Source: Azolla caroliniana (lineage: Eukaryota > Polypodiophyta). From it: DNA of 64,000 bases. Each line of letters begins with the position of its first letter. The stretch's first letter is position 1. Positions 10,001 through 24,293 of this stretch are shown one piece after another. The notes under the pieces were generated by a model that saw only the letters and a list, made by a program, of their open reading frames with translations, made no database searches and was not told where the DNA came from. The stretch lies in the NCBI GenBank assembly GCA_043228905.1, contig JBHGNT010000012.1, positions 16,926,001-16,990,000 on the forward strand. Reading direction: 5' to 3'. A program made the position numbers and the translations under genes.

Positions 10001-13000
10001 ATTCCATTCTCTAGAAAATCGAAGGCAGTTCATTTGCATTCGACTTCTAGCATTTGCTACTCTCTTGCAATCTAACCCAGATCATGAAGACCTTGCAGCC
10101 TTTTTTGTGAATGAGCCTGAATTCGTAAATGAGTTGGTATCACTTTTGCAGTCAGGAGACGAAGTTCCGGAGGATATTAGGGTTTATGCTATTCGAGCTT
10201 TGGCTGCTCAAGCTCAAGATCGTCCTCGCCAATCAAATGTATTGAATGTTGTAAGTGCTGGTGGGCACAGGGGTATATTACCAAGCCTTGTTCAGAAAGC
10301 AGTTTCAACGACATGTTCTATTCCATTTGCAGAAGCTATTTTTTTCCTGGTAACTGTTTTGGTCTCTTCATCCGCTGGTTGTGCATCACTAAGGGAAGCA
10401 GGGCTCATACCCACTTTATTACCTCTTCTAAAAGACACAAATCCACAACATATTGATCTTGTGATATCTGCTGTACATATACTTGAAGCATTTATGGATT
10501 ATAGTCATTCAGCAGGTACTTTATTCAGGGACTTGGGTGGGCTAGATGATACTATAATGAGGTTACAGTATGAAGTAACCCATGTTGAACGCCGAGCTAA
10601 AGATGAGCGAGGAGAGATGGAAGTGTCAGACAAGGACAAAAGTAATATATCTGAAACTGGCACAATGCGTATGGCTGGTAATAGTGAAACCCTTATTCCT
10701 TACCGGCACCGCCTCTTGCTCAAGGCATTGCTTCGTGCCATTGCACTTGGAACCTATGCTTCTGGTAATACTTCAAGATTACAAGGATCAGAGGAAAGTG
10801 CTCTCCCTGCGTGTTTGTGCACAATCTTTGCATATGCAAAAGAATTTGGAGGTGGTGTATTCTCTTTAGCTGCCTCTGTGATGAGTGATCTCATAAACAA
10901 AGATCCTACATGTTTTCCAACACTTGATGCTGCTGGTTTGCCAACTGCTTTTTTGGACTCTATTACTGCTGAGGTTTTACCATCATCAGATGTCGTTGGC
11001 TGCATACCCCATGCATTAGATGCATTATGTCTTAGTAATATTGGTATGCAAAAAGTTCTTGATTCTAAAGCATTGGAGTGCTTTGTGAAGATTTTTACTA
11101 GTAGGTTTTATCTCAAGGCTCTGAGTGGGGATACGCCAGCAGCCATAGCTTCAGGATTAGATGAACTCATGCGACATGCACCCCCTTTGCGAGATCCAGG
11201 AGTAGATGCATGCATCAATATTCTCAAAAGGATTAGAGTTATGGGAGGTGGTGACATATCTGAGGTAGAAGAGTCTGATGTACCTACTCCTATGGATATG
11301 GATTCGGGTCAACAGATATCTAACCTGAAAGAAGAGATCAAAACAATTCAAAATGAGCTGGGCGATGATGCAATCTCAGAGGCTTTTCTCCTTGAATGCA
11401 TAAACAACAGTATACAAATGCTAGAGACCATGTTCCAAACTGCAGATACTTGCAGAACATTTATTGAGAAGAAAGGTATTGAAGACCTTCTAAAGCTTTA
11501 CAGTCTTCCTCGGTTGCCTATTTCATTTGGAGGAACTTCAACTGCATACAACTTATTTTTGACTTTCAGAAGTTTCTCATCTCATCATGGCAGTACTCTT
11601 GCAAAGGCAATTTGTAAAGCAATTAAGGAGAATATGAGAGCCACTGCTAGCTCCCTAGTATGTATGAAATTCTCAGATATAGAGGCTGAGTTGCGTGAAA
11701 GAGTGGCAAAAAATCTTTCTGCAGCAGAATGTTTTCTGTCACTAGCAGCATTTCTTGTGCGAAGTGTACCTCTCATGATGACAGAAATCAACAGTGGGGG
11801 TACTGATCTTTTTGATGATATAGGGAGTGTCCAGAGATGGGCGCTATGGCAGATCTCTCTTGTAGATGATAAAAAGATTGAATCAAAGACAGAGGAAGAG
11901 TCTGTGAGCAAGGATATTGCGACAATGGAGACCCACGCTGAAGTGACAGAAAATGAAAATGAAACTGAATCAGGTCCTGTGCTTCGGTATGTTAGTACAG
12001 GAAGCTCTCGAAGTAGATGGGGGTTTGAGCCTGATACAATTCCTTTGTTATCCACAGAGCAACATGGTCGACGTTCTCGAAGAGAGACCATGGGAACTGA
12101 ACTTCTTCTGAATCATGCATACCGATTGGCAAGTAGTCGTACTGTTCGCAGTGAATTAGGGTCCAGTGGTAACCCACTTGATATTCTCTCACCTGAAGAG
12201 AATCCCAAACTCAAGTCTTCAGCGACACTGTATTCTGAGATGATGACTCGATTATCAGCTGCAGCAAGAGGGTTATATGCTGCATTAAGCAAGGCCATGA
12301 CTGTGCCTTCACGTCATCGTGATGATGCTGTTACAGTAAGTCCAGCAGCAAAGGCTATTGCCTCTTCCTTGGCCTGCCTTTTCCTCAAGAATCTAGAGTT
12401 TAATGGGATGCTAGATCCATCAACGTCCTCATCCTCAGAGGTTGCAATGTCTGTCAAGTGTAGGTATTTAGGCAAAGTGGTTGAAGATATAACAGCTGTG
12501 ATCATTGACAGTAAGAAGAAAACTTGCAATACAATTATGGTCAATTGTTTGTATTCACATGGTACCTTGAAAGAGCTGTTAACTACCTTTGAGGCTACAA
12601 GTCAACTTCTTTGGACAACTTTGCCAATGGAAACCGAAGCAGATAACATGGAAGCCAAGAAGGGAGATAACACAAGTGAGGAATCATGGCTCCTAGACAC
12701 ATTGAAGAATTATACAAGGCTGATGGAATACCTGGTCACCTCTTCCACACTTTTGGTACCTGTTTCCACTCATTTGACTCAACAGATGAGTGGAAGTACC
12801 ATCCCTGTCCCCAAGGATCCACATCACTTTGTTTTAGCCCTTCAAGCACAGGTTTTGGAAGTTGTTCTTCCAGTGTGGAATCACCCAATGTTCATTCAAT
12901 GTAACCCATCATTCATCGATTCAGTTTGCTCCATAATAAAACATATTTACAGTGGTGTGACAGATTTGAGAGTACAGCAGACTGCAGATGTAGGTATTGC

Positions 13001-16000
13001 AGGTGACAGGCAACGTTCATCTCCTCCAGATGAGTCTGCAATTTCCTTGATAGTCGAAATGGGTTTCCCAAGATCTAGGGCTGAGGAAGCATTAAGGAGA
13101 GTTGGGAACAACCGTGTCGAATTAGCCATGGAATGGTTGTTTGGCCATCCTGAGGAGGCTGTACAAGAAGAAGATGAACTTGCCCGGGCTTTGGCACTAT
13201 CTTTAGGGAGTGGGAATGATTCAGTCAATGAGGATTCTATCAGTAAGGTATGTGACACTGACATTGATGCAGTTAGACCACAGCTTCCTCCAGTTCATAA
13301 CATGCTTGCATCTTGCTTAAGCTTTCTTAATAGTGGTAGCTCGAATGGAACAGCTTTTTCTCTAGCAGATTTAATGATAACAATGAGCACACGCAATAAA
13401 GGTGAAGATCGTGAAAAGGTCATTTCATATCTTGTTAATCAATTGAAGCTGTTGAAGATAGAGGATTCAATGAGTGATTCTTGTCCCATGTCAATTGTAT
13501 CTCACTTACTGGCATTGATCCTGTCAGAGGACACAGTCTCACGAGAAGTTGCTGCTAAGAATGGAATTGTGAACATAGCTCTTGATTTTCTTGGTTCTTT
13601 CAAGCCAATGTTGGCAAGTGGACATAAATTAATTACACCAAAATGGGTTACTTCTTTGTTTCTTGTCCTTGATTTTATGCTGCAACATAAACCCAAGCTT
13701 GATTTGACAATACAGAACATGGTGGTTGGTTCTGATGAGACCAAAACTGATGTGTCTAAGGTAATGACTGAAGCGAAAATAGCTGATATTGAATCAACAC
13801 ACACAAATTCCTGGGAGGCTATCTTGGGGAAACCATCAGGTTATATGACAGAAGAAGAGCAGAAGAGGACACTGGAAATCACCTGCAACCTTTTGTCCAT
13901 GCCACTGTCTGCATCATGTGCTCAGGCAATACTTCCACTATGTGCACGGCTGACTAAAGTCTATTCTATGGCTATGCGATTTCTCGATGCTGGTGGTCTC
14001 ACAGCTTTACTATGCATGCCTACAAGTTGCTTGTTTCCTGGTTTTGAGAATGTGAGTGCATCCATAATTCGACATCTTCTTGAGGATCCTCAAACACTCC
14101 AACAGACAATGGAGTCAGAAATCCGTCATACACTTACAACATCCCTGAGTCGTCACAATAATCTTCTCTCTCCAAGAACGTTTTTAACAACAATGGCCAG
14201 AGTTGTGGCAAGGGATCCTGCTATCTTTATGCAAGCGGCTACTGCAGTATGCCAAATTGAAGAATCTGGGGGAAGATCCTATGTAGTGTTATTGAAGGAT
14301 AAGGAGAAAGAGAAGGAAAAAGCGAAAGAAAAAGAAAAAGAAAAAGAAAAGGGATCTGAGAAGGAAAAAGAAAAGGAGAAGTTGAAATGTCTAGATGAAA
14401 ACACTGCAAGTTCAAAGACCGCAGAAGGATCAAAGCCATCAAAAGGTCATAAGAAGGTGCCCCAGAGTTTTTCACATGTAATGGAGCAGCTACTTGATAT
14501 TATTAATAACTTTGTGCCCCCAGATAAAGAATCCGTGTCCTCCATTCCCGGTGCAATGGAGGTAGATGAGGCGGTTCTAAAGGGTAAGGGAAAAACAGAG
14601 GTAAATGACTCAGAGAGAGCAGAAAAACCTTCTCTGTCTGAAAGTTCTGCTACTCTTACCAAAGTAACTTCAATTTTGAAGCTGACTACAGATATTATTC
14701 TCATGTATTCTGCATCATCAAATGTTCTAGTGCGATATGACACTGAGACCAGCCAGGGGAGAAGTTCTTTCAACTCCAACTGTGCTGAGTCCGTTGGTCA
14801 TGGTGGTTTTCTGCATGGTATTCTCCATAAGCTTGTACCAAATATAAGCTCTGGTGGTGTTGAAAAATCACCTGATCATGAGCTGAAAGGAAAACTTTCA
14901 GGCAAAGCAGTTCAGTTCCTTGTTGCAGTTTGCATGCGATCAGCAGAGGGTAGGAGACGATTGTTTTCAGAAATTTCTAGGTCCCTTTCGTGCGCAGCAA
15001 GTTCCCCAGGGACAAACGGTCAGGAAGGCTCACAATCTCCGGACAAAAAAATGCGTGCCTTTGTTGATCTTTTGAACACAGTTCTTTTATCACATACATC
15101 ATCTAGTGCTGGTCAGGCACCTGGTATATCAACTGAAATGGCTAAAGGAATGCTTGAAACAGATATGGTGCAGGCTCTTACTACATTACTACAATTAATT
15201 GACTTGGACCATCCGGATGCTCCAAAACTTGTTAGTGGAATTGCAAAAGCACTTGAAGCATTGACACGGGCTGCTAGTTTGGGTGATCATATGCACATGA
15301 CCGATTCAAAGAAGAACATAGAAAATGTTAATGACACTGCAAATGGCATTTTTGTGACTAATGGTCAGCCATCTGATATCCTTCGAAATGATGGTATTCT
15401 CCATGGATCAGGCAGGGGGTCATTACGAGGAGACTTGCAGATGGCTATCAGAGCAATTCTAGTCCATGATGAGCAACTGGATCATGACATGGGCTTGGAT
15501 CAGGATCCCAATGAGGAAGATGAAGAGGATGAAGATGAAGATGAAGATGAAGATGACGATGAAGATGATGACGTTAACTTAGAAGCTGAAGCTGAAGAAT
15601 TTATGCATGATGCTGATGAAGTCATAGGGGATGTGGCTGCTGCAATGAATTTTCGAATGGATCGTGGGGGTGATGATGATCTAGGAGAGGATGAAGATGA
15701 GGATGATGATGAGGACGATGACGAAGATATGGATGGAGATGCTGGAGATGAAGATGATGGTGAGGAAGATGAACAAGATGAGGATGAGTTGGAGGATGAG
15801 GTTGCCTTATCACCTGCAGACACAGATGCCGAAGATCCTGATGATCATGAGTTGGAGGGAGAGTATGATGAGGATATGGCAGAAGAAGATGAAGAGGATG
15901 ATGACGTTGATGATGATTGGCGTGAGAATCACATAATTGGAGTGCAGTGGAGGGATGGGGCAAATGGTTTTAATCATATTGAAGTACTGGGGCATGCAGA

Positions 16001-19000
16001 TACAGGTAATCGAGACTCTTCGATTGATCCCCTCCAAGGCATGAACTTCGATCAAATCTTTGGTGCGTTTCGGCCACGTGGTGGATTAGGGCGTCGTGGA
16101 TCCACATATAGGGTGTTTGATAGAACAGGACCTGAGACTACCCGAAGTGCCCGCCATCCTCTTTTGAATCGGACAAGTTTACCAGGCTCAGGTGGGTTGC
16201 CTATATCTTCCTCTTGGGTGTCAACTGGAGGTAGTGGAGTTAGAGGTCCTGATTCTGTTTCGAATGGTGGTTTAGATGCGTCTCGGCTTTATACATGGTA
16301 TGATAGTGCAATGAATGTTCGTGGAGTAGATGGAATTTTTGGAGATCGTGGTGTTGGACAGGATGGCATATTCTTAGATATTCCCATGTTGCCTAGGGTG
16401 GGAAGGAGAAGTAGCAGAGCCGATGGACAATTTAGTAGTTGGACAGATGATGGTGAATTTCAGGGTGGTGCTGCTAATGCAGCTCTAGCACAAGCTTTTG
16501 AAGAACAGTTTGTATCACATTTTTCTTCTCCAAATTCAGGTGATCACAACTCTAGTAGACCTGTTGACCCTGTTGAAATGACTATTGGAACCTTAGATCC
16601 TTCTAGTAGTGGAGGTAATACGGAACCTCCTACCAATGACAATTCTCAGGAGAATAGTTTTGTTAATGGATCTCAGCAGGTGCAGCAAAACGAGAGTTTA
16701 TCTCTTGATGCACTTAATTCAGGGGAAGGAGGGGAAGGTGATCAGAATTCCAATGTAGGTCTTGATGTGCATATGCAAGATGAGAGGGCTGGATCATCTG
16801 TAAAATATATTGAGGCTGCTAGTCAGGATAGCAGTGGTAGTGGAGCGACAGTTGGAGAGAGTCTACGAAGCTTAGAGGTGGAGATAGGTAGTATGGATGG
16901 CCGTGATGAAAGTGATAGACGTATTGCTTCAGATAATATTGCCACAATCCATCCAGCGAGGGAAGCTACAAATGTGGCTATTGGAACAAGAGAAGGAACA
17001 CTCCAAATTGATGTTCAAAGCAGAGATACCCAGGCAATGGATATTACTTCCTCTGCAGATGCCTCTGACTCAAGAAATAGAGAACATGGTTTTGAAGAGC
17101 GCGCGGAAGAGACAGATGTGAGAGAGGATTCATTGCAAGGTGAACATGCAAATGATACTTCTTTAAACTCAATTGATCCTACATTCTTGCAAGCTCTTCC
17201 ACAAGATTTGCGAGCTGAAGTTTTGGGTTCCCAACAAACTCGAACAAGGGCTGAGGATCACCAACCTCCTCCAATTGTTGAAGATATCGATCCAGAATTC
17301 CTCGCAGCACTTCCTCCAGAAATCCAGGCTGAAGTTCTTGCACAGCAGCGCGCTCAGCGACTGCTTCAGTCTCAACTTCTGGAAGGCCATCCAGTGGATA
17401 TGGACAGTGCATCTATTATTGCAACTTTTCCAGCAGAGCTTAGAGAAGAGGTATGCAAATTGTCGTCATAATTAACTTTTTAAATTTTCTTTGCACCGTT
17501 CTATTTATGATTTTTTACCTGGATTGTAGGTCCTTTTAACATCATCTGAATCAGTGCTTTCTGCGCTTCCTCCTGCACTCTTGGCTGAGGCTCAGTTGCT
17601 TCGTGAAAGAGCTATGAGCCAACTTCAATCTCGTAGTAATATTTTTGGCTTATCACAAAGACTGGGAGGTAGGCGTGATGGTGTAGATATTGGTTCTAGA
17701 GGAATTTCTGCAGCAATAGATCGAGCTGTGGGAAGTGGTCATAACTTTGAATCAGGGCGAAGGACACAACCAGGTATATCATCTATTGGGAAAAAAGGGA
17801 AATCTGAAGATGGAAAACAGCTTGTTGATACTCCTAGTCTCAAGGCTATTTTGCGGTTGCTTCGACTAGCTCAGGTTGGATTGATTCTTAATTCCTTGTG
17901 TAGTTGGATTCTATCTTTACCTTTTGAACTGTTTCTGATTCTTTATTGTTTTTTCTCAATCTTTTATTCATATTCTCCAGCCCTTAGGGAAGGGGATCTT
18001 ACAACGATTACTCTATAATCTCTGTTCCAATAGTCTTACATGCACCACTCTAGTTTATCTCTTGCTTCAGATGCTTAGACCTGATGCAGAGAAGTACTCT
18101 TGTAATGGATTGTCTGCTGATGGAGCACCTTCACATCGACTCTATGGCTGTCTATCTAATGTTGTCTATGCAAGACCACCGCTTTGTTATGGTAAATAAA
18201 TGGAAACAATGCTGTTTCTCTCCTATCTATTTTTTATCTTCACTGATTATAAATGTTATCTTTATTTGTAGGGGTTCCTCCTCTTGTCTCCCGTCGCATA
18301 TTAGAGATCCTGACGTACTTAGCAAAACATCAATCTTTAGTGGCCAGTTTGCTACTTCATTTCGAGACAGTGACAAGCCTCGAGGGAAAGTTTCTGGTTT
18401 TAGGATATGTGAAAGAGAAAGGTAAAGAGAAGGTAGATAATGAAATGGTGGAAGCTTCTTCTGGCAGAAGTTTGAGAGAACAGATTCCTCTTATTCTCCT
18501 CTTGAAATTGCTTAATCAGCCGCTTTATTCTAGAAGCAGTGCCCATTTGGAGCAGGTAGCATTTTTTAAATGTTTTAAGGGCTAAATTTCTGAGTGTTAT
18601 TTATTTCTCAAAAATTCCTCTGAGTTTCATTTTTTTCAAGGAAGGCCTTTGTTTACCCATTTAAAAGAGGGGATCAATTGACCATATACTTCTCAGTAGC
18701 ACATAATATTACTTTTCTGAAGTTGATGAAGTGCATTTGGGGAACCAAAACTCAAGAGGCATTTGGAGAAATAAGAAAATATCAGGGATATTTCAAGAGT
18801 TTTCTATCCTTTAAAAGTCTTTCAATAACGTATTTGTTGCCTCAGGTCTTGGGTCTAATTGAAGCTGTAACGAGCAAGGCTGGAGAAATAGTACAATCTC
18901 ATGTATCACCAGAAAATTCTTCTGTAGAGGCTAGCCAGGAAGGTAAAAGAAAATCTGAAGATGATATTGTGGTCTTGAACATCGAGAATGCTGGTAATTC

Positions 19001-22000
19001 TTCAGGAGGGAGTACAAAGGATCTAGAAACTAGGCCTAAGGACAGTCATCCACATGGTGATCATTCGGACACATCAACCTCTAAATCAGAGCAAAAAGTA
19101 GACCCCCTTACTATCTTTCTTAATCTTCCGACTGATGAGCTTTGCAAACTCTGTTTGCTTCTTGCCCGTGAAGGGTATGTTAAATTTGTTTATGTATATG
19201 CTATTGTGTTAATGAGGAGATTTTCTAGGTTTCCTGACTTGAAAGTTAACTTTCTTGCACAGGCTTTCTGACTTGGCTTACACTCGAGTATCAGAGGTGC
19301 TCAACAAGATTGCTGATATTGCACCACCTCATCGACACTTATTTATTGTAGAACTAGCTGAAGCTGCACAGAAGCTAAGTGGCTCTGCTATAAAAGAGCT
19401 TGAGGCACTTGGTGATGGAGATGATGCACAGTTTGGTGCAGACTCAATGGCTGGAGCAGCTATTTTGAGAGTCCTGGGTAGTCTTAGCTCTTTGAAAGCA
19501 TCAGATATGGTGGCAAAAGAGGGTGATCAAGCTAGTGTCCTGGATAAGGATGAAGATGAATGCTTTTCTGTGATCAGAAATTTGAACACGTCCATTGAGC
19601 CTTTGTGGCAGGCTCTCAGCACTTGTTCTAAAAAGATAGAGAGCAGATTGGTCACACCAATGTCTTCTGCTGCCAACATGGGGACAGTTTCTGGTGGGAA
19701 TGCTGTAGTGACACCACCTCTTTCTCCAGGAACACAAAGGGTTTTACCATTCATTGAAGGATTTTTTGTTTTGTGTGATAAGTTGAGAGCTCCTCCAGCA
19801 TCTCAAGGAAACAATGAACTTCTTACTTCAACAGCTTGTGAGATAAAGGAGATTGCAAGTTCTGCATCAATAGATGAGTCAACATCCATGCAGCAACAGA
19901 AGGCTGATGATAAGAGTGTAACATTTGTTAGGTTTGCTGATAAGCATAGACGCTTGATCAATGCATTCATAAGGCAGAATCCTGGATTGTTAGAGAAGTC
20001 TCTTTCTCTGCTATTAAAGACTCCTAGGCTGATAGACTTTGACAATAAGAGGGCATATTTCAGGTCGCGTATTAGACATCAGCATGAACAGCAGCACTAT
20101 TCTCCATTAAGAATAACAGTTAGAAGGGCTTATGTTCTGGAAGACTCATATAACCAATTGAGAATGAGAACTTCTGATGAACTCAAAGGACGACTTACTG
20201 TTCAGTTCCAAGGAGAGGAGGGTATAGATGCTGGTGGCCTAACTAGAGAATGGTATCAGTTGTTATCAAGATTTATTTTTGATAAAGGTGCCCTGCTTTT
20301 CACTACTGTTGGCAATGAGTCTTCCTTTCAACCTAATCCTAATTCAGTCTATCAGACAGAGCACTTATCATACTTCAAGTTTGTGGGACGCGTGGTAAGT
20401 AGTCTTGTAAATATCATTATGCTTATTTTATCGAATTTTAGTTTTGTGTAATGGGCTTTTTTGGGTTCAATTTGTAATATTTTTCCAGGTTGCCAAAGCT
20501 CTGTTTGATGGTCAGCTTCTTGATGTTTATTTTACTCGATCTTTCTATAAACATATACTGGGAGTGAAAGTGACTTATCATGATATTGAAGCTGTTGATC
20601 CAGACTTCTACAAGAGTTTGATGTGGGTTCTTGAGGTATAAAGTGAATGGTTGCTGTATTGATGCCTTTTGCTCATTATACAACATGCAGCTGATAGTTA
20701 TTGTTTTTGCAGAACATTGTAAATGACATTCTTGGTCTTACATTTAGTATTGATGCTGATGAGGAAAAGCATATTCTTTATGAAAGAACTGAGGTATAGT
20801 ACTATGTAGCTTATTTCTTCCCAGTGGAAAATCTATTTTAGTGTATTACATGTTTACTAGGATTGCTGCATACCTAAAAAAGTGGAAAGATACATGTTAG
20901 CGATGCATAAAATTTGGATGTTAGTTATTGTAAAGTTGGATTCTAGTTATTTGGTATTATAGGTTTTTTTACAAATGTTGCATGAAGCTAAGATTGGGTT
21001 TCGCATGGGTTGTTTAAAGTGGATTGCAAAATTTAAAGATCATGGTGTATCATTTATGTTCTAAATGTTTTCTTATGCCGGAATCTTGATTTCTTCCTTC
21101 TTCATTTGTCTTACATTCATGTTGTAGGTCACGGATCATGAACTTATCCCTGGGGGTCGAAATATCAGAGTTACAGAAGAGAATAAGCATGAGTACGTAG
21201 ATTTGGTTGCTGAACATAGGTTGACAACTGCCATAAGGCCGCAAATAAATGCATTTCTGGAAGGATTTAATGAGTTAATATCAAGGGATCTCGTCTCAAT
21301 ATTCAATGATAAAGAACTGGAGCTGTTGATCAGTGGTCTCCCTGAAATAGACTGTAAGTAGATCAGCTATATGAGATTCCGGATGACAAATAATCCACCC
21401 AATTTGCTTTTTTTTGCTCACAGTTTGCAATCTCTAGTTATAATAGGCCATTATGGTCTTTTGGAGGTTTAAATATATATTTCTCTCTAACATGAGTTAA
21501 CCTTTACCAGTGGAAGACCTGAAGGCAAATACAGAATATACTGGTTATACTACTGCATCCCCTGTGGTTCAATGGTTTTGGGAAGTTGTGCGAACATTTG
21601 GCAAGGAAGATATGGCTCGTCTGCTGCAATTTATTACTGGAACATCGAAGGTGGGTAGTAATGCATGTATGCTACATGTCTGATAAAATATACATGCAAC
21701 ATGAAGATTTTAGATTTTGTTGTGTATATAATGTGAGTGTTGTACATGGAACGTGAATGTATTATTGTAAATATAAACATGTGATATAAAATAGTTCTCC
21801 TTCATTCAGGTTCCTCTGGAAGGGTTTAAGGCATTGCAAGGCGTCTCGGGCCCACAGAAGTTTCAAATTCACAAGGCATATGGAGCTCCTAAGAGGCTTC
21901 CATCTGCGCACACATGGTATATGATGATCTCAACTTATCTTTTGGATTGATTATATCAGTTTTGTGATTGGAATCTCCGTTGTCTAATATATTTTGCAGA

Positions 22001-22169
22001 TTTAATCTTAGATATCTTGGTTTCATTTAGTCACGAGTGTTCAATTTTGTCCATGTTTTAAAACAGCTTTAACCAGCTGGATCTTCCTGAATACTCCTCT
22101 AAGGATCAGCTGCAGGAAAGGCTGCTTTTAGCTATACATGAAGGCAGTGAAGGTTTCGGGTTTGGTTAA
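7019..22169 (+). CDS. UPL1: HECT E3 ubiquitin-protein ligase UPL1/UPL2-type (HUWE1 family), 15 exons
   Basis: Transfers ubiquitin from an E2 through a catalytic cysteine onto substrates. Coding exons: 7019-7051, 8214-8309, 8393-8599, 9555-17450, 17530-17874, 17981-18191, 18272-18555, 18846-19174, 19263-20394, 20489-20635, 20713-20793, 21128-21353, 21511-21650, 21810-21916, 22067-22169. All junctions are GT-AG and phases agree, giving 3,778 residues, close to Arabidopsis UPL1/UPL2. Order: N-terminal DUF908/DUF913 armadillo-like region; UBA near 1271-1310 ([18 protein letters not shown]); UIM near 1318-1333 ([11 protein letters not shown]); Lys/Glu-rich coil 1693-1725; Asp/Glu tract about 2096-2233; two DUF4414-type PEFL.ALP repeats about 2650-2716; HECT about 3422-3778 with catalytic Cys3745 in [13 protein letters not shown]. 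Exon 4 alone encodes 2,632 residues. The start is supported by MKPRRKR, as in the family. UPL1 and UPL2 cannot be told apart here. Confidence 0.95.
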
Positions 22170-23158
22170 TGGATTAATTGATTGATCATGATTCAGAAAT
22201 GTATGTCTAAAGGTGGGCTATATTTGCAAATTCGTGCAAAAAATGTCGAATGCTTTTTTTCGGAGCATGGAAATAAGCATTGTGGGTTTTAGTATTGGAG
22301 AGGAATGAAATCCACTTTAATGGGTTCACCACTGCAGTACAAATCCCTAGTGAGCAAGCTTTTTAGGGAAGTAAATCCATCTTTTTTTGTTTTGTAGAAA
22401 ACTGAGTTGTAAATTTGGAGATAGAAAGTCTCTTCCCATTCTCCCAGGGAATAACAGCTCATGGGATTGCAGAGAGTATAAATACCCACCTACATATGTA
22501 TAGATCTTGATAACAGGATGAGATGAGTGTGCATAAAATCAGTTGTCACAGGCCTACGCCAGGGCCGGTTTGGTCTCAACTGATGGATAGTCTTGCTCAT
22601 GATGTATAACAACATAAAGCAACAAATGTTTGAATGGTTTCACAAATTTTGGATCCTGGAATGTGTAACATTATCTCATAATATTGCAAAATACTCGTTG
22701 CCATGATATTGACGTTACATGCTGTAACCTGTTGTAATTCAATTTCAATTAGTCTTATAGTGTTTATTTGCAACTTTCAAATTGCATGTTCCATTTGGAA
22801 TTTCATAAACCTAAATGGTTTTATTCGGGAAATCCATACACTATTGGAATTTGTGTATTGTTGCCATGCACTTGGAAACATGAATTTTCAATCAGAATAC
22901 AATCCATGTGCTCTGTTAGGGAGGCTGCGTTTGCACAAAGGCAATATATTATCACGCTTCTCGTGAATTATATAAGTCAATGTTGTGTGTACCACGTATA
23001 TGTAGCTAAGTACTAAGTTTGGTTTCGTTATGAATTGCTGCCATGCACTCAGAAACATGAATTTTCAATTAGAATTCAAGCCATGTGATCCGGTAGCGTT
23101 TGCACAAAGACAATACAATATCATGCTTCTCATGAATCTTACTAATTGATGTTATGTA
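22170..23158. other. UPL 3' flank with a diverged tandem duplication
   Basis: The first few hundred bases are presumably UPL 3' UTR. Segments 22857-22990 and 23034-23155 are diverged copies of one another: both carry TGCCATGCACT, AAACATGAATTTTCAAT and GCGTTTGCACAAAG in the same order. No coding region is recognised. Confidence 0.5.
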
Positions 23159-23603
23159 TAGCTATGGGCTTGGTTTTGTTGCCTTAAAATGGAATAGGAT
23201 TGAACCATTTTGTAGAAAACAAATGCCGAACCGAACTGTTTATGAACTCCCAATCCACTTAAACCAAATCGTTTAGGGAAAAGTTGAAACCAAATGCTAT
23301 TTATCACAAATTTGAACCTAACCATTTAAGTCAAATTCTTAAAAAAAGATAAATTAAATACATTAAATTAAATAAGCATTGTAGTCGAATTAATTAAAAA
23401 ATTAAAAAATTAAAAAACCATTAAATCAAGCAAGTATCTAAATGAACTTAATTAAAACAATAAAAAATATCAACTAAATCATTAAATGAATAAACTATTA
23501 AAGAAAAAAAAGGTAACCCAAAACCACTAATTTGAACCGATAAATTGTTAAACCATGGCTTAACGATTTGGTTAAGTTTGAGTTGAAACTCGGCCCATAG
23601 CTA
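23159..23603. mobile_element. hAT-like MITE, copy 1
   Basis: A 445-bp AT-rich non-coding element with terminal inverted repeats TAGCTATGGGC...GCCCATAGCTA. It is flanked by an 8-bp target duplication, gttatgta (23151-23158) and gttatgtt (23604-23611), with one mismatch. Internally it is full of AACCATTTAA-type and TTAAATTAAAT motifs, shared in order with copy 2 at 31838-32380. An 8-bp duplication fits the hAT superfamily. With no transposase it would need one supplied in trans. Confidence 0.75.
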
Positions 23604-23729
23604 GTTATGTTGTCCACGTATATACATAGGCTCACAAAAGGAAATTAGTGTGATTCCAAATGAGGAAGAACATGTAGATCTTGTGTGATGCAAAAGCCTT
23701 GACAACATCATGAGGATTTTAGATGGACA

Positions 23730-24293
23730 TGTTAGGAATATGGGATCCAATGGGAGGAGGACTGGTTGGGCTGAGAGCCGAGACCTGATGTCATGGGGAG
23801 TTGACTAAGATAGTGTTGCAGATGTGATCCAAGTCGAAGACACGACCGACTAGTCAGGCCGACTAGATAGTTGACACTAGTTAACTACTATTGTTATTTA
23901 GTATAATAATAGGAATGATAGTAGCAATGTCTACATTTGTAAATAGCCCATATTGTGTATAAGTATAAATACACTTAGGGCAAACATGTAGAATGTAGAA
24001 CACAGTGAAGTGCTATGTAGAGAGGAGAGAGAGTGAGAGTGGCGCCATAGCTGAGTGAGGTTAGACGCCAAGAGCCCTTGCGTGGCTAATACACTTTGCA
24101 CAAAGAGTGTTGTATTCTTGTCTCCATTGTATTCCTTGTTGTATAGTGGAGAATTGTTCTCCTATGGTTTTCCCCTGTTTAGGGTTTCGAAGTAAATCTC
24201 TGTATACTTCGTCTACTTGTTGTTTTCTATTTTCACGCGTTGTGTCTTTCAGCATATCTTTTGTGGATTGACAATCTGATTCACAATACAACA
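23730..24293 (+). mobile_element. Probable solo LTR (copia-like)
   Basis: Begins TGTTAGGAATATGGGA and probably ends CAATACAACA. A TATA-like TATAAATAC lies near 23963, followed by a pyrimidine-rich tract. No coding sequence is seen on either side, which suggests LTR-LTR recombination removed the rest. Clear flanking target duplications were not found, so the right end is uncertain. Confidence 0.5.

Noticed and set aside
15500-15963. Antisense frames of Ser-rich and His/Pro-rich composition
   Set aside because: They are shadows of the GAT/GAA-rich codons of the acidic tract of the UPL ligase on the plus strand.
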